Position numbers and translations under genes: made by a program. The notes beneath the pieces were generated by a model. The model had not been told where the DNA came from. It saw only the letters and a list, made by a program, of their open reading frames with translations, and did not search any database. From an uncultured Phascolarctobacterium sp. (GTDB taxonomy: Bacteria > Bacillota > Negativicutes > Acidaminococcales > Acidaminococcaceae), in the NCBI GenBank assembly GCA_946002345.1, contig CAMFZA010000080.1:1-7388 (forward strand): DNA of 7,388 nucleotides. The letters are read 5' to 3'. Position 1 is the stretch's first letter. The number at the start of each line of letters is the position of its first letter. This document shows, piece after piece, positions 1 to 5,869 of this stretch.

Positions 1-1
1 G

Positions 2-1495
2 GCTCGCAGCGTGCGTCGCACCAATGTGGAGCTGATTCTCTCCCAGCATGATTGCCTGTGTGCCACCTGCGTGCGCAGCGGCAACTGCAGTCTGCAAAAG
101 CTGTCCAATGATTTGGGCATTTTCGATATTCCCTTTGAGCGCGAAATCGTGGATACTCCCTGGAATAAGAACTTCCCCCTGATTCGCGACTCTAAAAAAT
201 GCATTAAATGCATGCGTTGCGTCCAAATCTGCGACAAGGTGCAGGATTTGCATATTTGGGACGTCCAAAACACCGGCTCCCGTACCACTGTGGATGTGGC
301 TGGCAACATGTGCATTGAAGACTCCAACTGCAGCCTGTGCGGTCAATGCATCACCCACTGCCCCGTTGGTGCTCTGAAGGAGCGCGATGATGTACCCAAG
401 GTATACGAGGCTTTGGCAGATTCCACTAAGGTTACCGCCGTGCAGGTAGCTCCTGCCGTACGCACTGCCTGGGCTGAGGCCTTCAACATGCCCGAAGAAA
501 TGTGCACCGAAAAGCGTATGGCTGCTGCCTTGCGCCGCATCGGCTTTGATTACGTTTTCGACACCAGCTTCGCTGCGGATGTGACCATTATGGAAGAGGC
601 CAATGAGCTTTTGGAACGCTTGCAGGATCCGGAAGGCTACCGTTGGCCCATGTTCACCTCCTGCTGCCCCGGCTGGGTCAGCTATGTAACAAAAAAATAT
701 CCCTCATATGTGGAAAATCTATCCACCACTAAATCTCCCCAACAGATTTTTGGCGCCATTTTGAAGTCCTACTTCGCTGAGAAGAAGGGCCTGAAGCCTA
801 AGGAAATCTGCTCCATCTCCGTAATGCCCTGCGTTTCCAAAAAGCGCGAGGCTGCCCTACTCTCCATGCGTAGCAGCGGTACCCATGATGTGGACATTGT
901 TTTAACCACTCGCGAATTCATTCGTCTGCTACGTGCTGAGCACATCAACCCTGCCACATTGCCTGAGGAAGAGTTCGACAATCCTTTGGGCAAGAGCACC
1001 GGTGCCGGCGTTATCTTTGGCACTACCGGCGGTGTTATGGAAGCAGCACTGCGTACAGCATACTACGCTATCACCGGCACAGAAGCTCCTGCAGATGCCT
1101 TCGTAGACGTGCGTGGTGAAAAGGGCCGCAAGGTACGTGAATTCACCATCGCTGGCAAAACACTGCGCACCTGCACCGTTAGCGGCTTGGCCAATGCAGG
1201 TCGCCTAATCGAGGATTTGCAGGCTGGCAAGGTACATTACGACTTTGTGGAAGTTATGGCCTGCCCCGGTGGCTGCGTAGGCGGCGGCGGTCAGCCCATT
1301 CATGATGGCCAGGAAAGAGCCGGCATGCTGGGCAAAAAGCTTTACAAACTGGATGACGAGCGCAAGCTGCGCCAATCCCACAACAACCCCGACGTGGTAA
1401 CACTCTACAGCGAATATTTGGAAAAGCCCCTCAGCGAGCGCGCCGAAAAGCTGCTCCACTCCAACCACGTGAAGGAAAAGAACTACCTAGTATAA
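2..1495 (+). CDS. hydA: [FeFe] hydrogenase catalytic subunit, 5' end cut off
   Basis: Catalyses reversible reduction of protons to H2 at the H-cluster, using electrons from ferredoxin and/or NADH in fermenting anaerobes; cytoplasmic. The frame is open to the window edge, so the GTG at 11 is not a credible start; the usual N-terminal [2Fe-2S] domain lies upstream. Numbering from that GTG: His-ligated [4Fe-4S] site H13, C17, C20, C26; two ferredoxin clusters C64/C67/C70/C74 and C107/C110/C113/C117; H-cluster motifs TSCCPGW (216-222), MPCVSKKRE (272-280) and MACPGGCVGGGGQP (416-429), supplying C219, C274, C418 and C422 as ligands and C218 as the likely proton-relay Cys. A small-subunit-like tail (about 440-485) ends the protein, with no extra C-terminal [2Fe-2S] domain. 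All key residues are present, so it should be active. Whether it is monomeric or part of an NADH-linked electron-bifurcating complex cannot be told without the upstream genes. It converges with the importer operon. Confidence 0.96.
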   Translation, partial: ARSVRRTNVELILSQHDCLCATCVRSGNCSLQKLSNDLGIFDIPFEREIVDTPWNKNFPLIRDSKKCIKCMRCVQICDKVQDLHIWDVQNTGSRTTVDVAGNMCIEDSNCSLCGQCITHCPVGALKERDDVPKVYEALADSTKVTAVQVAPAVRTAWAEAFNMPEEMCTEKRMAAALRRIGFDYVFDTSFAADVTIMEEANELLERLQDPEGYRWPMFTSCCPGWVSYVTKKYPSYVENLSTTKSPQQIFGAILKSYFAEKKGLKPKEICSISVMPCVSKKREAALLSMRSSGTHDVDIVLTTREFIRLLRAEHINPATLPEEEFDNPLGKSTGAGVIFGTTGGVMEAALRTAYYAITGTEAPADAFVDVRGEKGRKVREFTIAGKTLRTCTVSGLANAGRLIEDLQAGKVHYDFVEVMACPGGCVGGGGQPIHDGQERAGMLGKKLYKLDDERKLRQSHNNPDVVTLYSEYLEKPLSERAEKLLHSNHVKEKNYLV

Positions 1496-1514
1496 TTTAG
1501 CATAACAAACAGAA

Positions 1515-1552
1515 AACCCCTAAAGTTAGGTGTAAAGCTAACTTTAGGGGTT
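1515..1552. terminator. Hairpin terminator between convergent units
   Basis: A perfect 15-bp inverted repeat (1515-1529 with 1538-1552) with an 8-nt loop starts 20 bases after the hydrogenase stop codon. On the + strand it is followed by a short, interrupted T-rich run (ttattctt). On the - strand the bases after the stem read ttctgtttgtt, a somewhat better U-rich tail. It probably ends the hydrogenase transcript and may also stop the importer operon arriving from the right, since no canonical terminator lies closer to that operon's end. Confidence 0.85.
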
Positions 1553-1562
1553 ATTCTTATAT

Positions 1563-1633
1563 ATACACTATAGCAAAACGGCATAATTTGCTGTTCACAA
1601 GCAACGATTAGCAATTTTAGCGAATGAGTGGCT
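1563..1633 (+). repeat. 71-bp intergenic direct repeat, copy 1
   Basis: This 71-base stretch recurs at 1782-1852 with 68/71 identity; the differences are two adjacent G to A changes and one T to C. It begins atacactatagcaaaac and ends gaatgagtggct. It also serves as the left arm of a long imperfect palindrome whose right arm is a diverged inverted copy at about 1719-1770, extended by an inner pair ggtacaat (1634-1641) / attgtacc (1703-1710). No open reading frame or known family is recognisable. High copy identity in noncoding DNA suggests a recent duplication or a dispersed repeat. Confidence 0.85.
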
Positions 1634-1718
1634 GGTACAATGGTCTCAAGGGTTCGAAAACGTAGATTGTTCTGCGAGACAAATAGTACCCCGCAGAGGC
1701 CAATTGTACCCCTCGAAA

Positions 1719-1770
1719 TGAGCGTTTAAAAATTGCGGGTTGCGGTGAACACAAATTACGCTGTTTTCCT
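1719..1770 (-). repeat. Diverged inverted copy of the intergenic repeat
   Basis: Read on the - strand this stretch aligns with the 71-bp repeat. Shared blocks in order are aaaac, gcgtaatttg against gcataatttg, tgttcac, gcaac and gcaattttt against gcaatttt, with small gaps between. It is clearly less conserved than the two direct copies. With copy 1 it makes arms of about 75 bases around a loop at roughly 1648-1695. Boundaries are approximate because they come from alignment by eye. Confidence 0.6.
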
Positions 1771-1781
1771 TATGCCTTTAC

Positions 1782-1852
1782 ATACACTATAGCAAAACAA
1801 CATAATCTGCTGTTCACAAGCAACGATTAGCAATTTTAGCGAATGAGTGGCT
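1782..1852 (+). repeat. 71-bp intergenic direct repeat, copy 2
   Basis: Second near-identical copy of the sequence at 1563-1633, offset by 219 bases. It abuts the 3' end of the importer operon, so it would lie in that operon's 3' untranslated region in antisense orientation. Beyond it, attagcaat (1826-1834) can pair with attgctaat (1862-1870), a 9-bp stem over a 27-nt interval, but no U-run follows on either strand, so I do not call it a terminator. No inverted partner copy follows this one. Confidence 0.85.
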
Positions 1853-1882
1853 CACTTGCTGATTGCTAATGTGCCAATTATC

Positions 1883-2668
1883 TTATTTGTATAAATCCAC
1901 CGGCACTAACGCCCTCAGTCCATTACTACAAGCGAACTCATCCGCCTGCACTCTAAACACCTCAGCCAATAAACTGCTAGTCACAATCTCCTTCGGCGCA
2001 CCGCAGGTCACCAAACGCCCCGCCTTAATCACCGCCACAAAATCAGCATACTGAATCGCATGATTAAGCTCGTGAATAACCATCACCACCGTCAGCCCCA
2101 ACTCCCGGTTCAACTTCACCAAAAGCTGCATAACCTCCAGCTGATGACAAATATCAAGATAAGTCGTCGGCTCATCCAACAAAAGCACCTGGGGCCGTTG
2201 GGCCAACGCCATAGCAATCCAAGCCCTCTGCCGCTCGCCACCACTCAAAGTGTGCAGCAAGCGCTGGCGCATACTAGTCATACTCGTCTGCTCCAAGGCC
2301 CATTCCACATGCTTGGCATCATCCTTATCCCCACGCCCTAAAAAGCCACGGTGAGGAAAACGTCCCATCTCCACCAAATCCTGCACAGTCAAATCAGTGG
2401 GTGCCGTGGGCGCTTGGGTCAGGATAGCCAAGCACTGGGCGAACTCTCGATGACTAAACTCCTTAATATCCTTACCCTTAAAGGTAATACTACCCCTTTC
2501 CACGGGCCAAATGCGGCTAATGGCCTTTAGCGTGGTGCTCTTGCCGCAACCGTTGGGGCCAATAATCGCTGTGATCTTGCCCTCGGGAATCTCCAAGGAC
2601 AAATCGTGCACAATGGTCTTTTTATTAATGCCCACATCAATATTATGAGCTGCCAAAATCGCTGTCAT
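1883..2668 (-). CDS. ABC importer ATPase, iron-siderophore/heme/cobalamin type
   Basis: Cytoplasmic ATPase that powers uptake through the permease encoded just upstream. The 261-residue length is typical of the FecE/FhuC/BtuD group. Visible motifs: Walker A GPNGCGKST (37-45), Q-loop Gln85 in LTQAP, signature LSGGERQ (141-147), Walker B VLLLDEP (161-167), D-loop TTYLD and switch His199 in VIHELNHA. All catalytic residues are intact. The ATG at 2668-2666 shares one base with the permease stop (TGATG), and AAGGAGGG sits 8 bases upstream inside the permease gene, so the two are translationally coupled. It is last in a three-gene operon. Sequence alone does not distinguish ferric siderophore, heme or cobalamin as the cargo. 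Confidence 0.95.
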   Translation of the reverse strand: MTAILAAHNIDVGINKKTIVHDLSLEIPEGKITAIIGPNGCGKSTTLKAISRIWPVERGSITFKGKDIKEFSHREFAQCLAILTQAPTAPTDLTVQDLVEMGRFPHRGFLGRGDKDDAKHVEWALEQTSMTSMRQRLLHTLSGGERQRAWIAMALAQRPQVLLLDEPTTYLDICHQLEVMQLLVKLNRELGLTVVMVIHELNHAIQYADFVAVIKAGRLVTCGAPKEIVTSSLLAEVFRVQADEFACSNGLRALVPVDLYK

Positions 2669-3690
2669 CAGATTTCCCTCCTTAACAAGAACAGAAAGAA
2701 GGGTGCGCCTAAAAAGGCCATAATAATGCCCACGGGCAATTCAATGGGCGCAAAAATAACCCTAGCAAAGGTGTCGCTCAAAGTTACAATGGCCACGCCC
2801 AGCAAGGCCGCCGCAGGCAGCAAAAAGCGATAGTCACTGCCGATTAACAAACGCGCCGCATGGGGCACAACCAAGCCCACAAAGCCCAGCAGGCCCACTA
2901 CACTAACAGCACTGGCGGCCAACAAGGCTGCAATAGCTGTCATCACAATGCGAGTAACCTCCACATTTACGCCCAAGCCCCGGGCCATTTCGTCACCCAG
3001 CTGCAAAATATTTAAGTAAGAAGCACTAGCCAAGGCCAATACTAAGCCAATGGCAGCATAGGGCAGGATGATGCTTACATGGGGCCAGCTGCGAGCCGCC
3101 AAGCCACCCACCATCCACATCAAAGCACCGTGGACCCTGTCGCTATAAAAAATCATCAGGCCGCTAATACCTGCACTCAAAAAGGCGGACACAGCCACAC
3201 CGGCCAAGATAATGCGCACAGGCTTGATGCCATTTTTCCAAGCCAAAATATAAATGCAAATGGCCGCCAGCATAGCTCCCACAAAGGCCACCGGCGTAAT
3301 CAAATACTCCAAGGCCGGAAAGAGAATCATAATCACAACACCAGCTAAGCCTGCACCGCTGGAAATACCGATAATATGGGGATCTGCCAAGGGATTACGC
3401 ATAATAGCCTGCAAAATGGCACCGGACAGGGACAAATTGATGCCCACCAGCGCCCCCACAATAGTGCGGGGCATGCGGATATTCCAAATAATCTGGCTTT
3501 GGGGGTCCATCCCAGGGTTAAGCAAAAGCTCCACAATTTGGGACATGGTTATTACGCTAGAGCCCTTGGTCAGGCTCAAAAAGGCGCCCAGCACCGCCAA
3601 AAAAGCAAACAATATTAAAATGGTTGCACGCCAAGCAGTGCGACCAATGCCAAAGCGCTCCACTGCTCCGTCCAAGCTTTTATTTGCCAT
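2668..3690 (-). CDS. FecCD-family ABC importer permease
   Basis: Inner-membrane permease, probably a homodimer, that moves a metal chelate from the binding protein into the cytoplasm. The 340 residues are family-typical, with a hydrophobic segment from about residue 21 and several further membrane helices. Hallmarks: RNPLADPHIIGISSGAGL (98-115), the probable ATPase-contacting loop LGDEMARGLGV (231-241), GLLGFVGLVVPHAARL (266-281), and the C-terminal ELPVGIIMAFLGAPFF (317-332) before a charged LLRREI end. The start overlaps the 3' end of the binding-protein gene by 11 bases, with AGAGG 9 bases upstream of the ATG; its own stop overlaps the ATPase start. Only one permease gene is present, consistent with a homodimer. 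Substrate is unresolved. Confidence 0.95.
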   Translation of the reverse strand: MANKSLDGAVERFGIGRTAWRATILILFAFLAVLGAFLSLTKGSSVITMSQIVELLLNPGMDPQSQIIWNIRMPRTIVGALVGINLSLSGAILQAIMRNPLADPHIIGISSGAGLAGVVIMILFPALEYLITPVAFVGAMLAAICIYILAWKNGIKPVRIILAGVAVSAFLSAGISGLMIFYSDRVHGALMWMVGGLAARSWPHVSIILPYAAIGLVLALASASYLNILQLGDEMARGLGVNVEVTRIVMTAIAALLAASAVSVVGLLGFVGLVVPHAARLLIGSDYRFLLPAAALLGVAIVTLSDTFARVIFAPIELPVGIIMAFLGAPFFLFLLRREI

Positions 3691-4636
3691 CTTTAAAAAC
3701 CTCTGGGTAAACCTGCTGAGCCATGTACTTGACAGCCTCCGGATAGCGCAGACCCGGGTTAATCAGGAATAAGCGCTCCGGCAGCACATACACCTTACCC
3801 TGCTGTACAGCAGTAAGACTGTTCCAGGCAGGATTCTTTTTGAAATCCTTGCGCAGGCGATTTTCGATTTCCTCCGCCTTACCCATGGAGGTAATAAAAA
3901 TCAAATCAGGATTTTGGCCCACCAAGCTTTCCATGCTATAGGGAGTTTTGTCGGACTTGCCTTGCAGGGCAGCTGCAGCCACATTCTCAAAACCCAAAAT
4001 GTCACTAACACAGCCAGCAATACTGCGTGCTCCCTCCACGGTCACACTGCTAGCCGTGGCATGCATAATGACAATGCGCTTTTTCTCCTTGGGCAGCTTA
4101 GCCTTAATGGTCTCAATCTCCTTATCCAGCAAAGCATTTTCTGCCTTGGCCTTCTCCGGATTGCCATATACATCCCCTAGAGTCTTCACTGTAGCCTTGA
4201 CCTCGTCATAGGTTTTAGCATCGAACTCGATAACGTTGATTTTGTTGGATTCCAGTAGGGGCACAAATTTTTCGTGCTGATTGCGTCCTGCCAAAACCAA
4301 GTCGGGCCGCAGGGCAACGAGACTTTCCATGTTGATATTAAAAACGAAGCCCACCTCGGGCACATTTTGCATGGATTTAGGAATGGTGCCAACCTTGGAG
4401 GAGGCTCGCCCCACCATCACGCCGCCTCCAGCTACCCCCCAACCCCCAAACGCAGGACTCAGGCTAACTACCCGCGCCGGCGTCTTCGCCAGCACTACCT
4501 GACGACCGGCAGCGTCCTTTAAGGATAAATACGCCTTGCTGGTATCCACCGCCTGCTTTTGCTCACCGCCACCGCAGCCAGCCACAGCCAAGGCCAGTGC
4601 ACACAGGCACGCTCCAGCAATCCTTTTCCACTGCAT
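3680..4636 (-). CDS. Metal-chelate ABC importer substrate-binding lipoprotein
   Basis: Captures the substrate outside the cytoplasmic membrane and delivers it to the permease. The N-terminus has a signal peptide with basic residues (MQWKR), a hydrophobic stretch and a lipobox VAGC, giving lipid-modified Cys21, then a Gly/Gln-rich linker. The rest (318 residues in all) matches the helical-backbone class III binding-protein fold (FecB/BtuF-like): RVVSLSPAF (55-63), VGFVFNINMESLVALRPDLVL (about 95-115), an Ala/Lys/Glu-rich connecting helix (about 140-185) and PDLIFITS (243-250) in the second lobe. Oddity: residues 64-72 are glycine-rich (GGWGVAGGG) where related proteins usually have a helix of the T-E-I-L-Y-A-L-G kind. 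GAGGTGAT lies 5 bases before the ATG, an excellent ribosome site. First gene of the operon. Cargo could be ferric siderophore, heme or corrinoid. Confidence 0.93.
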   Translation of the reverse strand: MQWKRIAGACLCALALAVAGCGGGEQKQAVDTSKAYLSLKDAAGRQVVLAKTPARVVSLSPAFGGWGVAGGGVMVGRASSKVGTIPKSMQNVPEVGFVFNINMESLVALRPDLVLAGRNQHEKFVPLLESNKINVIEFDAKTYDEVKATVKTLGDVYGNPEKAKAENALLDKEIETIKAKLPKEKKRIVIMHATASSVTVEGARSIAGCVSDILGFENVAAAALQGKSDKTPYSMESLVGQNPDLIFITSMGKAEEIENRLRKDFKKNPAWNSLTAVQQGKVYVLPERLFLINPGLRYPEAVKYMAQQVYPEVFKDGK

Positions 4637-4677
4637 CTATCATCACCTCATCATTAGATTCTTATAGCTAAAAGCAC

Positions 4678-4737
4678 CCTGCATCAAGCCCCAGAAGCGC
4701 TTACACAGGCCAGCTTCTGCCACTTTTTGCGTGCAGG
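4678..4737 (-). promoter_or_regulatory. Structured 5' leader of the importer operon
   Basis: Between the predicted start of transcription and the lipoprotein ATG is an untranslated leader of about 120 bases. It contains nested inverted repeats: an outer 6-bp pair (cctgca 4678-4683 with tgcagg 4732-4737) enclosing a perfect 7-bp stem (cagaagc 4692-4698 with gcttctg 4713-4719) with a 14-base loop. I see no cobalamin-riboswitch B12 box, FMN or other known riboswitch core. It may be a regulatory RNA fold or simply a stabilising structure. Confidence 0.4.
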
Positions 4738-4757
4738 AGATATTCTTATTAACACTC

Positions 4758-4769
4758 CTATCATGATAG
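4758..4769. promoter_or_regulatory. Candidate operator: 12-bp perfect palindrome over the -10
   Basis: The sequence ctatcatgatag is a perfect palindrome that contains the -10 hexamer of the importer promoter. Outside it, taa (4750-4752) and tta (4775-4777) are also symmetric about the same centre. A repressor bound here would block the promoter. The context suggests a metal-responsive regulator (Fur, DtxR/MntR or similar), but the bases do not match a classical 19-bp Fur box, so the regulator is unknown. Confidence 0.5.
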
Positions 4770-4791
4770 CACAATTACCTATACCAGTCAA
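4763..4791 (-). promoter_or_regulatory. Promoter of the importer operon
   Basis: On the - strand, TTGACT (4791-4786) is followed after exactly 17 bases by TATCAT (4768-4763), each one mismatch from the sigma-70/A consensus. A TG dinucleotide one base before the -10 makes it an extended -10 promoter as well. It points toward the lipoprotein gene. Its -35 box lies 16 bases from that of the divergent + strand promoter. Confidence 0.75.
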
Positions 4792-4807
4792 CAAAACAAG
4801 CTCCTTC

Positions 4808-4836
4808 TTGCCCCTTGCCACCTACTTTGCTATAAT
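4808..4836 (+). promoter_or_regulatory. Promoter of the DUF896/pseudouridine synthase pair
   Basis: TTGCCC (4808-4813), a 17-base spacer and a perfect TATAAT (4831-4836), preceded by TGC for an extended -10. It is divergent from the importer promoter. Transcription would begin near 4843 and give a leader of about 80 bases before the ATG at 4922, in which I see no strong structure. Confidence 0.75.
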
Positions 4837-4921
4837 ATAGGGAACAAGCACCTATCTATACCAAGGGCCATACAAGCATGCTGTGGTCCCGGCATAGCAG
4901 TAATAGAAGGAGGTTTTTCAC

Positions 4922-5122
4922 ATGGAAATGAATGACATGATTGAGCGCATCTACGAGCTTGCCGATAAAATGAAACAAGAAGGCCTGACAGCAGAGGAGC
5001 TGGAGGAGCAAAAGGAGCTCTACAAACGTTATTTGGCCAATATTCGTGGTCAACTAAAGGCACAGCTGGATAATATTGAGGTGGTGGATAAATCCCCCAT
5101 CCAACTACACACATTGAACTAA
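4922..5122 (+). CDS. DUF896 (UPF0291, YnzC-like) small protein
   Basis: A 66-residue protein of the DUF896 family, to which Bacillus subtilis YnzC belongs. Family features: an N-terminal helix with IERIYELADKMKQEGLT (8-24), a second charged helix EELEEQKELYKRYLANIRG (25-43), and a short tail ending near LDNIEVVDK (49-57). These make a two-helix hairpin, rich in Glu, Lys and Leu, with no membrane segment or cysteine. The family's biochemical role is not established; in Bacillus the gene sits with SOS/division genes, but nothing here shows a LexA site. The start is set by AAGGAGG (4907-4913), 8 bases before the ATG. The next gene begins two bases after the stop codon, so the two form an operon. 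Confidence 0.93.
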   Translation: MEMNDMIERIYELADKMKQEGLTAEELEEQKELYKRYLANIRGQLKAQLDNIEVVDKSPIQLHTLN

Positions 5123-5123
5123 G

Positions 5124-5789
5124 ATGGTAAATTCTTTGCCCCAAGCCCTCACTGCGTCCATGATCGCCTATGAAGACGATTTTTTGCTCATTATTGACAA
5201 GCCGGCCGGCATGCTGGTGCATCCCACCGTCAGCCAATGGGACGGTACCCTGTACGACTTGGTGAAGGACTACTACGCTGCCAAAGGCATTAAGGCAGAT
5301 ATTCATCCTGTTTCCCGCCTGGATAAGAACACCTCCGGTCTGGTTATTTTTGCCAAGGAGCCCATCATCCAGTTTTGGTTAAGTCAGCAGGAAATAGTAA
5401 AGGAATATCTGGCCATCGCCCAAGGACATATTACGGAGCCCTATGGCATTATTACTGCCCCCATTGCCCGTAAGGAGGGCAGCATCATTGAGCGCTGTGT
5501 GGATTACGAGCGGGGTAAGGAAGCCAAAACCGCCTATGCCGTGCTAGGCTATTACGGGGGCAACACCCTTATTAAGCTCCAGCTTTTCACCGGCCGTACC
5601 CACCAGATTCGCGTGCATATGGCCCATCTAGGGCACCCTTTGGTAGACGATAATCTTTACGGCACACCCGGTCCCCAGTCCCGCCACGCCCTGCACGCCT
5701 ATCGTTTAGCCTTTAAACACCCCGTAGGAGACTTCTGGTTAGAGATTACTCGCATTTTACCAGATGATTTACGAAAAATTCTATACTAA
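5124..5789 (+). CDS. RluA-family RNA pseudouridine synthase, no S4 domain
   Basis: Converts specific uridines in ribosomal or transfer RNA to pseudouridine. Core motifs: IAYEDDFLLIIDKPAGMLVHP (14-34), HPVSRLDKNTSGL (61-73) with catalytic Asp67, GRTHQIRVHMAHLGHPLVDD (157-176) and HALHAYRLAFKHP (188-200). At 221 residues it lacks the N-terminal S4 RNA-binding domain found in RluC/RluD and resembles the shorter RluA-like members, so the target base cannot be named. The first possible start in this frame is the ATG at 5124, because an in-frame TGA lies at 5115-5117. No Shine-Dalgarno precedes it, so translation probably depends on re-initiation after the DUF896 stop one base away. An alternative internal start is Met13 (5160), also without a clear ribosome site. 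Confidence 0.93.
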   Translation: MVNSLPQALTASMIAYEDDFLLIIDKPAGMLVHPTVSQWDGTLYDLVKDYYAAKGIKADIHPVSRLDKNTSGLVIFAKEPIIQFWLSQQEIVKEYLAIAQGHITEPYGIITAPIARKEGSIIERCVDYERGKEAKTAYAVLGYYGGNTLIKLQLFTGRTHQIRVHMAHLGHPLVDDNLYGTPGPQSRHALHAYRLAFKHPVGDFWLEITRILPDDLRKILY

Positions 5790-5803
5790 TTCAGCAAATA
5801 GTG

Positions 5804-5812
5804 TGCTATAAT
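5804..5812 (+). promoter_or_regulatory. Extended -10 promoter of the aldolase gene
   Basis: TGC followed by a perfect TATAAT (5807-5812) lies just past the pseudouridine synthase stop. At 17 bases upstream there is no good -35 (tactaa, 5784-5789), so activity would rest on the extended -10. The aldolase may also receive read-through from the upstream pair, as no terminator separates them. Confidence 0.6.
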
Positions 5813-5834
5813 TAAGATATAGAAATTGGATAAC

Positions 5835-5850
5835 TCAGCCTGCGGGCTGA
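5835..5850 (+). promoter_or_regulatory. Small leader hairpin before the aldolase ribosome site
   Basis: A perfect 6-bp stem (tcagcc 5835-5840 with ggctga 5845-5850) with a 4-base loop tgcg ends five bases before the AAGGAGG ribosome binding site (5856-5862). It lacks a U-run, so it is not a terminator. It may stabilise the 5' end of the message or influence ribosome access. Confidence 0.5.
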
Positions 5851-5869
5851 TAATTAAGGAGGAATATTA

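Noticed and set aside
11..13. GTG as the real start of the hydrogenase
   Set aside because: The frame is open to the window edge, no ribosome site is visible, and the family has an N-terminal [2Fe-2S] domain before this point, so the gene begins outside the window.
1826..1870. Terminator of the importer operon formed by attagcaat/attgctaat
   Set aside because: The stem is A/T-rich with a long 27-base interval and no U-run follows on the - strand; the hairpin at 1515-1552 is a better stop for that transcript.
1553..1882. CRISPR array or small coding gene in the intergenic region
   Set aside because: Only two direct copies 219 bp apart plus one inverted copy are present, with no spacer-like periodicity, and no open frame there has a ribosome site or recognisable protein.
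4678..4737. Cobalamin riboswitch in the importer leader
   Set aside because: The leader is too short, and no B12-box-like core is found on the transcribed strand; the gccactt seen on the + strand is in the wrong orientation for this operon.
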